A DNA stretch of 64,000 nucleotides from Lentisphaera profundi (GTDB lineage Bacteria > Verrucomicrobiota > Lentisphaeria > Lentisphaerales > Lentisphaeraceae): positions 186,001 through 250,000 of the forward strand of contig NZ_CP117811.1 of assembly GCF_028728065.1 (NCBI RefSeq). The letters are read 5' to 3'. Shown here piece after piece: positions 7,227 through 16,062 of the stretch. The translations under genes and the position numbers were made by a program. Position 1 is the first letter of the stretch. Each line of letters starts with the position of its first letter. The notes beneath the pieces are model-generated. The model searched no databases. It was not told where the DNA came from and was given only the letters and a program-made list of their open reading frames with translations.

Positions 7227-9344
7227 TTGGATAAACGCCGCCAGATTAGTGAGCTTAGTCAGAAAGCAGTCGATCGACGTGATGAACGCTTGATGAACTT
7301 ATTTGAAGATGACGAAGAAGAAGTTCATGAAGGGATTATTTTTTCTGAATTGCGTAATTTAGCGGAAGATTACACTCAGAAATCAGATTTAGCCCGTGGT
7401 GGGATGAAGCAGATTAGTCGTGTGTTTGATCAGCGAGCGAATCGTTTTGTCGCCATTGCAGAATTGCTTAAAAAGCAAGATTCACGACTGTATGAAGATT
7501 TTTTAAGAGAAGCCAGATTAACCGCATTGCTCGATCACCCAAATATCATGAATATACATGAAATTGGCTTAGATGAGCATAATCACCCCTATTTCACTAT
7601 GGATTTAAAACAGGGGGATAATTTAGAAGTTATTCTCAAAAAAAGAGAAGCGGGTGATGCACTCTACTTGGAGAAGTATGGGCTCAATGAGCTTTTGGAT
7701 ATTTTCCAAAAAGTCTGTAACGCAATTGATTATGCCCATTCTAAAGCAGTGGTTCATTTAGATTTGAAACCAGATAATATTCAAGTCGGTGATTTTGGTG
7801 AAGTCTTGCTTTGTGATTGGGGACTCAGTAAAATTCTGGGTCAGAAAAATGATCTTGCGGTGGATAATTTATTAGATCCTGATGTGCTCAATAATATGAC
7901 CCTGCATGGTGTGATAAAAGGCACGCCGGGTTACATGGCACCAGAGCAAATCACCGGGGAGGCAAAAACACAGCAGACCGATATCTTTGCTCTTGGCTGT
8001 ATTCTTTATAGGATATGTGCGGGTAGGGAAGCATTTCGAGGCGAGGTTGAATTTCTTTTGAAGAAAACGGTGAAAGGGATTTACACTCCGGTAACAGAAC
8101 TTAATAAGTCTTTGGCTCATGGCTTAGGGGCGATTGTGGATAAAGCGATGAAAGCCATTCCTGAAGAGCGCTATTTTTCGGTTGATCAGTTGCTTTGCGA
8201 TTTGCGCAAATATCGAGAGGGCTTTGCAACTGAAGCGGAAAAAGCGGGTGCCTTACGTCTCTTAGCACTACTTTTTAAAAGACATAAGACGCTTTGTTAT
8301 TTTCTGGTATGCTTTTGTGTGTTGAGTGTTTCGGGACTTTATGTTTTTGTTGATCGAATTGCTCAAGAGCGAGCAATTGCCTTGGAAGAGCGTGATAATG
8401 CGCAATTGGCAAAAGAAAAAGAGGGCTTAGCAAGGGCAGAGGCGGAGCAGAATTTCCTCGTTGCGGAATCCGCAAAAAAGCAGTCTGAAAAAGATGCGCA
8501 ATTACTGATCGAGGAAAAAAAACAGCTCGAAAAATTGAATATAGAGTATGTCAATGATCTCGTTAGCCAGAGTGTATTTATTAGTGATAATATGAATTTT
8601 TGGGAATTGCACAATGATCGTTTACATAGGGAGACACTACTCTATCTCGATCGTGCTATAAGTTTAAATAGCAATGCAAAAATGGCCTGGAAGCAGAAAG
8701 CGCATTTATTATTTATCATGCAGCGCTATCGCGATGCAATGACTTGTTTCGACCATATAAAAGATGTCGATAAACTCAAAAAAATCTGTCGTGAATCGCT
8801 CGGGAAAGAGCGCAAAAGCTCTATTAATAATTTCTTAAAAGTACTGAAGGACTTGGGGCAACTGCAACCAAGGACTCATTATCGTAGTTTGATGGATCAG
8901 ATGGTGAGCTACGATCATCATGCGAACGCAAGGACCGAAGAAGATAAGATTGCGATCACTAGACTTTTGGTAGAAATGTGGCACCCGAATAAAAAAATTG
9001 GTTTTAAATTTAATGCTGAATTGCGCGAATTAGAGCTATCGGGTCGAATTAATTATCTTCGTTTTGAAAGAAATCCGAGTGGTAAGCGCCGTTCAATTTT
9101 ATGGTTATTGGAACCCAAAGTTTTAGTATTTAAAGATACGGAATTTAAGCAATTGAGTCAGCTCTTTGATTTACCCTTGGTTAAACTAGACCTGCGGGGA
9201 ACGAAAGCCAAAGACTTGAAAGCCTTGGCACAATTCAAAACACTTGAGCGTTTGATCGTTGAGGAAGGACAGTTTATAAAAGCTGAGCTCAAGGCTTTGC
9301 CTCAGTGGATTAAATGGACACAAAAAGAGCTCGGTGAGCCTTAA
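7227..9344 (+). CDS. Transmembrane serine/threonine kinase, WNK-like lysine placement
   Basis: 705 residues, starting at a TTG directly after the sigma factor stop. The kinase domain spans about 50-330: glycine-rich loop ARGGMK (Lys61), VAIA (75-78) where the usual beta-3 lysine is Ala78, alpha-C Glu95, catalytic HLDLKPDN (Asp179, Asn184), DWG (197-199) instead of DFG, and APE (238-240). One membrane helix (about 355-375) follows, then a coiled coil, a helical TPR-like region and a short leucine-rich C-terminus (VKLDLRGTKAKDL). The kinase faces the cytoplasm and the C-terminal region probably the periplasm, so it likely senses an external cue and acts on the sigma factor. The paralog at 44719-46773 has the same layout. 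Confidence 0.92.
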   Translation: MDKRRQISELSQKAVDRRDERLMNLFEDDEEEVHEGIIFSELRNLAEDYTQKSDLARGGMKQISRVFDQRANRFVAIAELLKKQDSRLYEDFLREARLTALLDHPNIMNIHEIGLDEHNHPYFTMDLKQGDNLEVILKKREAGDALYLEKYGLNELLDIFQKVCNAIDYAHSKAVVHLDLKPDNIQVGDFGEVLLCDWGLSKILGQKNDLAVDNLLDPDVLNNMTLHGVIKGTPGYMAPEQITGEAKTQQTDIFALGCILYRICAGREAFRGEVEFLLKKTVKGIYTPVTELNKSLAHGLGAIVDKAMKAIPEERYFSVDQLLCDLRKYREGFATEAEKAGALRLLALLFKRHKTLCYFLVCFCVLSVSGLYVFVDRIAQERAIALEERDNAQLAKEKEGLARAEAEQNFLVAESAKKQSEKDAQLLIEEKKQLEKLNIEYVNDLVSQSVFISDNMNFWELHNDRLHRETLLYLDRAISLNSNAKMAWKQKAHLLFIMQRYRDAMTCFDHIKDVDKLKKICRESLGKERKSSINNFLKVLKDLGQLQPRTHYRSLMDQMVSYDHHANARTEEDKIAITRLLVEMWHPNKKIGFKFNAELRELELSGRINYLRFERNPSGKRRSILWLLEPKVLVFKDTEFKQLSQLFDLPLVKLDLRGTKAKDLKALAQFKTLERLIVEEGQFIKAELKALPQWIKWTQKELGEP

Positions 9345-9464
9345 AAAAATCAAAAGTACATAAATTTCCGGTTTATTTGAATTAAAAGCTAAGGACGGGT
9401 CCAAAGACCTGGTTTCGATCTGTAGCTACTTTTAGGTCTTAAGGCTTTTAAATAAGGAATATTT

Positions 9465-10742
9465 ATGTATAACCGTACTCATGAAATTAACCGTCGTCGT
9501 TTTTTAGCGGGATCAGGAGCTTTAATTCCTTTGCCTTTTATGGCTTCATTAGAATGTGCAGCGGGCAAAAAGAAAGCAAGTTCTGCGGTGACCAAGCGTT
9601 TTGTCTGCATCGCCCCTGAATACGGCATTCATCGTTCCAGTCTTATTCCAGAGAAAACAGGCCCTTTGAGCCAACTTCCCAAATATGCTCAGTGCTTAAA
9701 TGCGCACCGCAGGGAGTTTTCTATCTTTTCCGGTATCGATCACCCGATGGTGGGTGGAGGACATGCGGCAACGTCTACTTTATTAAATGGCATGAAAAAA
9801 AGTTTGTGTGGAGGCGACCTTAAAAAGATGCTGACTTTGGATATGTATCTAGCAGATAAATTTGGGAGGGATACTCGCTTTCCACTGCTCACAGTGGGAA
9901 ATGGCTCACCGGTAACTTTCAACAATAAGGGTGTGGCAGTACCCACGATAACGAGTCCTGAGAAGTTATTCGCCCAAGTTTTTCAACAGGATAATCCCAA
10001 AGAAATAAAAAAACGTGAGCAGTCTCTCAATCAAGATTTGAGTATTTTAGATGACTTAGTCGATGATGCAAAATTTCTTGGAAAGGGCCTAGATAAAACT
10101 GACCGTGAAAAATTTGAAGAATACCTGACGAGTTTAAGAGAGACGGAAAAACGTCTTCACCAGGAAAAACAATGGTTGTACAAAGATAAGCCAAAGACGG
10201 AGTATAAGCCTTTTGAACAAGCACAAGAGATGGATGAGCCACCGCATCGCAATGATTTATTTTTGGATATCATGGCTTTGGCACTGCAAACAGATTCGAC
10301 GCGTTTTATTACTTTCCAGATGCCGGGGGGCAATGGTTTTTTACCCGTAGAGGGTGTGAATACGGCCTACCACACCCTGACGCATCATGGGCACCGCCCT
10401 GAACGGGTGGATCAACTCAGCCTTATTGATCAATGGCGCTATCAGCAAATGGCTAAGTTTATAGATAAATTGAAAAAGATGAAAGATGGCGAAGGACGTC
10501 CTTTACTCGATACAACCTTGCTGATGTTTGGCAGTGGCATGTCTGATGCCAGTAATCATTCAAGTAAAAATAATTCTATACTTTTTGCAGGCGGTCGTCT
10601 TAAGCATGGAAAGCATCATGCACTCAAAGGAACAAAAGATGGTGTAATTAGCAATCTTTATGTGACTTGTCTGAATTATTTTGGGATACGCGAAAATTCA
10701 TTTGCCACCAGTCGTGGCAATCTAAATCATTTGCTGAGCTAA
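9465..10742 (+). CDS. DUF1552 (HXXSHH motif) protein
   Basis: A 425-residue exported protein with a twin-arginine-like signal (NRRRFLAGSGALIPLPFMAS). The family-defining motif is visible as HTLTHHG. DUF1552 proteins occur in Planctomycetes, Verrucomicrobia and Lentisphaerae almost always next to DUF1592 cytochrome-like proteins. The fold is thought to belong to the alkaline phosphatase/sulfatase superfamily, but no reaction is established. It lies 120 bases after the kinase and 2 bases before the DUF1592 gene, so it is probably in one operon with the latter. It is one of three such pairs in this window. Confidence 0.93.
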   Translation: MYNRTHEINRRRFLAGSGALIPLPFMASLECAAGKKKASSAVTKRFVCIAPEYGIHRSSLIPEKTGPLSQLPKYAQCLNAHRREFSIFSGIDHPMVGGGHAATSTLLNGMKKSLCGGDLKKMLTLDMYLADKFGRDTRFPLLTVGNGSPVTFNNKGVAVPTITSPEKLFAQVFQQDNPKEIKKREQSLNQDLSILDDLVDDAKFLGKGLDKTDREKFEEYLTSLRETEKRLHQEKQWLYKDKPKTEYKPFEQAQEMDEPPHRNDLFLDIMALALQTDSTRFITFQMPGGNGFLPVEGVNTAYHTLTHHGHRPERVDQLSLIDQWRYQQMAKFIDKLKKMKDGEGRPLLDTTLLMFGSGMSDASNHSSKNNSILFAGGRLKHGKHHALKGTKDGVISNLYVTCLNYFGIRENSFATSRGNLNHLLS

Positions 10743-10744
10743 AA

Positions 10745-13138
10745 ATGAAGTTAAAATTATTTTTATTCGCGCTCATATGCAGCAGTTCAGCCTTAGCAGA
10801 TTTTCGCTCATTTATGAGATCTTATTGCCTGGAATGCCATAATGCTTCTAAACAAAAGGGGGATCGTCGCTTTGATCGTTTGAGGATAGACTTTAGTAAT
10901 GCCCATAGTGCAGAATCATTGCAAGAAATTTTGGATATTTTAAATTTATCTGAAATGCCTCCTAAAAAAGCAGATAAGCAACCTTCTGAAAAGGAATTAA
11001 AGCAGGTTATCGTTTGGCTCACAAACAATTTGCAGAAAGCTAAAGAGAAAGTCAATAAGAGTGCCAATGGGCGTGTGGTGATTCGTCGTTTAAATAAGAC
11101 TGAATACCGCAATAGTATTAGAGATATATTTGATATAAATACAGAATTATATGATCCTGCAATGGGCTTTCCCGATGAAAATGAAGAGGAGGGGTTTGAT
11201 AATATTGGTGGAGCATTGATCATGAGTGAATATTTAATGAGTGAAGCTTTATTGGCAGGGGAAGTTATAGCGGAACGCGTCATTCAACCAGGGCCTCGAC
11301 CTGAAGTCCAGCGCTTGAGCCTGACTCCTGAACTCCGAGCTGAGGCCTCGAAAGAATTAGGGAAATACTTTTATATAAATTTCATACAAAATGGTAGCCT
11401 AATTATAAGAAGCGGGAAACGTCACTGGGAAGCTTCAAATGACGGACGTTATAATATTAAAATTAAAGCCCTGATGCTCAATCGCTTGAAAAATTTAATT
11501 CCTTCAAAAGATTTGCGTTATAATTCATCTGAGCCTGCACGACTCGCCGTGACCGCCTATAAAATGACGGGCAGTTCACCCTTCACACAAAAATTAGGTG
11601 AATTTGATATTTCCGATGAAAAACTTGGGGAAATTAATATCACAACCGAATTACGCCGTGGCAGTAAAATCAAAATTCAATGGCTCAATGGACCCAATGG
11701 ATCCGTGAAAAGAATCACTCGCAAGGTCCTCCACAAATATCACCCAGAGGCACTAGCGGGACATAAAAATCCCACGCAAATGTATTTCGGTGCAGGACCG
11801 GAAATGCAGATTAAAGAATTTCATATAGAGGGCCCTTTTTACGATGAATGGCCTTTGCCCGTTTTTGATAAGTATTTTGGCTCCTTGAGTACAAACTCGA
11901 CTTATCCATCCCTTGAAAAGAGTTTAAATAACTTGGCTTATAAAGTCTACCGAGCTGATAAGGCCAATAAAAATCCTGCCTACTTACGCAGGGCAAAAAA
12001 AGAGTTGGAAAATGGAGCTAATATTTGGGCTGCAGCCAAAGCGGGTATTAAAACAATGTTGAGTTCGCCGCAGTTTCTCTATATGGCAGAGGCTCCTGCA
12101 AGCAGCTCGAAATCACGCCTTAGTGGACGTGAACTCGCCGTGAGGATGGCATACTTCCTGTGGAAATCGTCTCCTGATGAGGAATTGTTGAAGCTTGCTG
12201 AGAACGGCAAGCTTCGAGATCCGAAAGTTCGTTTAACTGAATTGGAGCGCATGCTCAAAGACCCACGTGCTAAGGGCTTCCTAGAAGATTTTTTAGCTCA
12301 GTGGTTATGGTTAGAAACTTTGGGCGATATGCCCCCGAGTCATAAAAAAGATAAGATATATTATCAGTATGATTTAGAGCAAGCTATGGCAGAGGAAACT
12401 TACTTATTCACTAAGGATCTTCTTGATAAAAATGGTCCTCTACAAAATTTACTTGATGCAGATTATACTTTTCTTAATGAGGGCCTTGCTAAACTTTATG
12501 GTGTGCCTGGAGTGATAGGAAATGAATTTCGAAAAGTACAACTAAATGAGCACCCAGAAAGGGGTGGGCTCATGGGGCAGGCGAGTGTTTTAACTGTGAC
12601 GGGCAATGGAGTCGAATCTTTACCCGTAACTCGCGGCGTATGGATTTTGGAAAATATTATGGGTACGCCGCCACCGCCACCGCCTCCAGATGTACCGGAA
12701 ATTGCCCCGGATACTTCGGGTACTCAAACAGTAAGAGATTTACTGGCTAAACATAGAGAAAATTTTAGCTGCAATGAATGTCACAAAAAGATGGACCCCT
12801 TTGGGCTCGCAATGGAAGGCTATGATTACTTAGGTCGCTATCGCGAATCTTACGGTCATAAGTCAAAGAATAAAAATAAAATAAATCTTACTGTGGAGAG
12901 CCATGATGGGGTGAACTTTGAAGGCCTTGCAGGCGTAAAAGAATATATAAAATCTAAACCCGATATGTTCACGCGTTGCCTAACGGAAAAGCTTTTAACT
13001 TACGCCGTGGGGCGCAAGATGGTCTTTACCGATCGCAAGAGTATAGATGCGATTGTTCTGAGGGCGAAAAAAGAGGATTTTGGATTGAGAGATTTGCTTA
13101 AATTAATTATTTTGAGTGAGGTTTTCCTGAGCAAATGA
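10745..13138 (+). CDS. DUF1592 domain cytochrome-like protein
   Basis: 797 residues from the ATG at 10745, chosen because it gives a signal peptide (MKLKLFLFALICSSSALA) right after the DUF1552 stop; the frame is open further upstream. Two heme c motifs are visible, CLECH near residue 29 and CNECH in the C-terminal third (followed by KKMDPFGLAMEGYD). Between them are the DUF1587 (IRRLNKTEYRNSIRDIFDI), DUF1595/DUF1592 (LSSPQFLYMAE, GRELAVRMAYFLW) and DUF1588 (DADYTFLNEGLAKLYG, RGGLMGQASVLT) regions, ending in DUF1585. It is probably a periplasmic c-type cytochrome-like protein working with the DUF1552 partner; the electron donor, acceptor and substrate are unknown. The stop overlaps the next ATG (ATGA). 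Confidence 0.92.
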   Translation: MKLKLFLFALICSSSALADFRSFMRSYCLECHNASKQKGDRRFDRLRIDFSNAHSAESLQEILDILNLSEMPPKKADKQPSEKELKQVIVWLTNNLQKAKEKVNKSANGRVVIRRLNKTEYRNSIRDIFDINTELYDPAMGFPDENEEEGFDNIGGALIMSEYLMSEALLAGEVIAERVIQPGPRPEVQRLSLTPELRAEASKELGKYFYINFIQNGSLIIRSGKRHWEASNDGRYNIKIKALMLNRLKNLIPSKDLRYNSSEPARLAVTAYKMTGSSPFTQKLGEFDISDEKLGEINITTELRRGSKIKIQWLNGPNGSVKRITRKVLHKYHPEALAGHKNPTQMYFGAGPEMQIKEFHIEGPFYDEWPLPVFDKYFGSLSTNSTYPSLEKSLNNLAYKVYRADKANKNPAYLRRAKKELENGANIWAAAKAGIKTMLSSPQFLYMAEAPASSSKSRLSGRELAVRMAYFLWKSSPDEELLKLAENGKLRDPKVRLTELERMLKDPRAKGFLEDFLAQWLWLETLGDMPPSHKKDKIYYQYDLEQAMAEETYLFTKDLLDKNGPLQNLLDADYTFLNEGLAKLYGVPGVIGNEFRKVQLNEHPERGGLMGQASVLTVTGNGVESLPVTRGVWILENIMGTPPPPPPPDVPEIAPDTSGTQTVRDLLAKHRENFSCNECHKKMDPFGLAMEGYDYLGRYRESYGHKSKNKNKINLTVESHDGVNFEGLAGVKEYIKSKPDMFTRCLTEKLLTYAVGRKMVFTDRKSIDAIVLRAKKEDFGLRDLLKLIILSEVFLSK

Positions 13139-14834
13139 GTGAGCTAATTGCATATGATGAAGCGGCCAATCGCATTTTACTTAAATGTCGTGAATGCGAA
13201 AGTAAACTGCGCATTGAGTATCAGCCTTTGGGGGAGAACTCAGCTGTCCTTATTGCTTCGCAGTAAATGAAGTTCCCCATCAGGATATGTTAAATCAGCT
13301 CTTGGGAAAAGGAGAAACGGGCTGCGTAGCAGAGTCAGAGCAGGACCCAGATGGTGATACACCATCTTTGGAAGATGTTTTTTCAGCAGGGAACTCAGAA
13401 GAGCTAGAACTTGCTGAGCCAGATTATGAGCCCGTCAATGAGCCAGTAAAAAAAGCCCCGAAAAAAGCGCGAATCAAATCCAAAAAAGTGAAGAGTCGTA
13501 GCACGAGAGTGGTTCGACAGCAAAAGAAAAGCTCCAAATCGATCCCTATTATAGCGACAATACTTTTGCTAGGATTAGGACTAGGTGGCTGGTTTATTTG
13601 GCAAAACTATTCCAGTTTTCAAAAGCAAGGACTGAGTGAAAATGCGGGTACTTCAAATGAGCAGGATTCATCTAAAACAGAGTCTAAAAAATCACTTAGT
13701 GAAAGTGTGAATGAAGCGGAGATGGTGTCTTCTCAAGCACTTATTCCCCGTTTAGAGACTCCCGCCTATATCCCTAAAGTGGCTCGTCCCAATATAGTTT
13801 TTGTTTGTGCAGAAGGAATAAGTACAGATTGGCTCAGAGCCTACAAGGGTAAAGAGGCGACTCCGAATATCGAGCGCCTCGCTGAAAATGGACTTTTATT
13901 TAAAACAGCTTGGATGCAGCCTGAAGCCGCATCGACACATGCCAGTATTTTAAGTGGTCAATATCCTTTCAGACATGGTATTTATAATCAAGCTTCAAGT
14001 ACGGGCGATTTTACTCCCGAGAAGACTTGGACAGCACGCCTTGCGGCCAAAGGTTGGCAGTGTGCATTTTTTGGACGCTGGCCCTTTGATAATCGTTTAA
14101 GTTCTGAGTCCTTTGGTTTTAAAGTACAGGAGAATCAGCCAAGTTCATTTATGAATTTCCTCAGTGACAACTCTGCAAAGCCATTGGTGATGTATGTCAA
14201 TTATCCCCTCAATATGACTAAGGGTTTTGCGGCTTCGGTGAAAGATCTCGATACTTTTGTGGGACAACTGCAGTTAAATTTAATCAATAAACGCCTTTAT
14301 AAGAAAACCATTTTTATTTTTACTGCTGATGGTGCTTCACATCAGCCTGGGGAGTTTAATTTTGTTAGTTCTAAGCGTCCAAGTGGAGTGAAAGCCCCCG
14401 GAGAGGTCAGGAACAATAGCAAGCGAGTTAGTAATTTGGGAGTTGCCGCACCGCTTATTATTTCGGCACCATTTTTAATCCCCAAAAATGGTTTTTATAC
14501 ACGTGACTTAGTTGATTCAAGTGACTTTTTCTCGACCATGAAAGATCTTTGCGGACTTCGCATTTCTAATCATAAAATAGATGGACGTTCCTTTGTTCAA
14601 ACTCTGAGTGGAGATTTAAATCCTCTTGAAAAGCGTAGCTGGATTTTTAGCCAGAGTCGAAATGAAAAGATGATTCGTGACTGGAGCTATATTTATTACA
14701 ACGATAAAAAGTATTACGGGCTCAAATACGATCCGCTTCAGAGCCACAATCTGGATAAGATACGCCACAATGACAAAGTGGCACCAGGAGCTAAAGATCG
14801 TTTGAAAATGCTAATGAAGAGGATAGGGAGCTAA
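13135..14834 (+). CDS. Zinc-ribbon / TM / pseudo-sulfatase protein, frameshifted
   Basis: The ATG at 13135 overlaps the DUF1592 stop. The first frame encodes CREC and then runs into TAA at 13264. A -1 shift at TTTGGGG (13227-13233) gives ...QPLGGELSCPYCFAVNEV and joins the long ORF (open to 14834), completing a four-cysteine zinc ribbon. After it come an acidic stretch, a Lys/Arg-rich stretch, one membrane helix (SIPIIATILLLGLGLGGWF) and an external sulfatase fold (ARPNIVFVCAEG, TPNIERLAENG). The catalytic motif is AASTH instead of CxPSR and the DD pair is lost, so it cannot form formylglycine. It may bind sulfated ligands and signal inward. Either one G was lost from a G run (mutation or assembly error) or frameshifting is programmed. 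Without the shift, translation could begin near 13287. Confidence 0.8.
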
Positions 14835-15081
14835 AGTTTGTAATGGTAATCTATCGCATATCAGCGGGATGCGGGGAGCCCCTGCGGGCGCTTATTAATT
14901 TAACACGATTAGGTAGATGGCGCCGCAAAATATTTTATTGGTGCTCCGCACACGAGAGGACTCTGTCCTCTCGAGCTCTCCAGCAAGGACTTGCCAGTCC
15001 TGGACCAGGCGACTTTAGTGCTTCGCACTCACTTCACGGCGTAAGGTGGATCAATCAGTGAAATTTGGAAAAAGAGTATTC
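14835..15081 (+). repeat. Intergenic copy of a dispersed palindromic repeat
   Basis: No gene. At about 14941-15020 it contains CACACGAGAGGACTCTGTCC, CTCTCGAGCTCTCC, AGCAAGGACTTGCCAGTCC and CCAGGCGACT, each with internal palindromes. The same modules occur inverted at 21279-21349 and, in part, in the 91-bp array at 24000-24410, so this is one dispersed family. Confidence 0.6.
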
Positions 15082-15828
15082 TTAATCCTGGCAATCCCAC
15101 ATGGTGCCTTTTTGGTTTCCATTAGCTGAAGCATCACGCAATCCAAGATAGGTTTGCTGAAGAGACATGAAATTAGTAGAACCACTGATGGTCCCGAAAT
15201 TGAGTTTGGCATAATCGTGAGCCCAAAATTTAGTATTGCCGTATTGGTCTTTGATGAAGTTGTTGTTGGTATGGCCGTTATTACCAACACTGAGGTAATT
15301 ACCCTCTTTGTGGTTTTCAGTGATCATTATGGTATTGCCAGAATTATCGATTTCAGTGATCTTCATGGACCAAGCATCGCCATTCATAAAGCCTCGGAAT
15401 TTGCCCTTGCTATTACCATTTTTCCCATAGTTTAAAGAATAAGAACGCAATGAACGACTCGCGTTTTGTAATGTGACTTCAGTGGCTGAGCAACCATAGA
15501 TGCTGGAACTATTTGAAGACTCAGAACCAAAGGCAGACTCATCTAGGCCGCGACCATCATAATCGTAGACTCCTAGCTTGTCATCCTAGGAGGAGTTGCC
15601 ATTGGTGACGTTATGAGAGTAAGGTAAATAACTATCATTATCAGTGGTGTACATATAAAGGGCCGTGCTGATTTGCCTGATATTTGAAGTACATAAGGCA
15701 AGCTTTGATTTTTTACGTGCTTGACCAAGTGCGGGTAAGAGTAGACTCGCAAGGATGCCAATAATGGCGACGACTACGAGTATCTCTATTAGCGTAAAAT
15801 AGTTATTTTTTACAAGTTTTGTATTCAT
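15082..15828 (-). pseudogene. Prepilin-type protein interrupted by an amber codon
   Basis: The N-terminal part (15586-15828) has a standard class III signal ([20 protein letters not shown]) and ends after NGNSS at TAG (15586-15588). The same frame stays open beyond it (DDKLGVYDYDGRGLDESAFG... RSLRSYSLNYGKNG ... MWDCQD) down to 15082 and aligns with the intact paralog at 5105-5809. One base change would restore a protein of about 248 residues. This is most simply a recent nonsense mutation; amber readthrough or a sequencing error are alternatives. Confidence 0.85.
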
Positions 15829-16062
15829 TTGTCATCCTCTATATGGTTATTTAGAGAGGAGAACATCTAGTAATAGGAGATCTTTGGAGGCTTTTAAAAA
15901 AATCATGACCAAAGTTTAAAACTTATAATATATGATGTTTATATTTATGAAGTCTGGATAAAAACATTTCACACAAATTTTGAGGAAATTCAAACTTTGC
16001 TCAAAGAATTCTGATTTAGCTTTGTATTACTTTTACTTAGAGACGTAAAAAAAGGGTTTGAT

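Noticed and set aside
9401-9432. GGTCCAAAG...GATCTG upstream of the DUF1552 gene at 9465 as a promoter of the same class
   Set aside because: The -10-like CGATC is about 18 bases away instead of 23 and both boxes deviate.
10822-11283. 153-codon minus-strand ORF within the DUF1592 gene
   Set aside because: It is a shadow of a well-supported coding sequence.
14843-15061. 72-codon ORF after the pseudo-sulfatase
   Set aside because: It lies in a dispersed palindromic repeat, has no ribosome binding site and no recognisable protein character.
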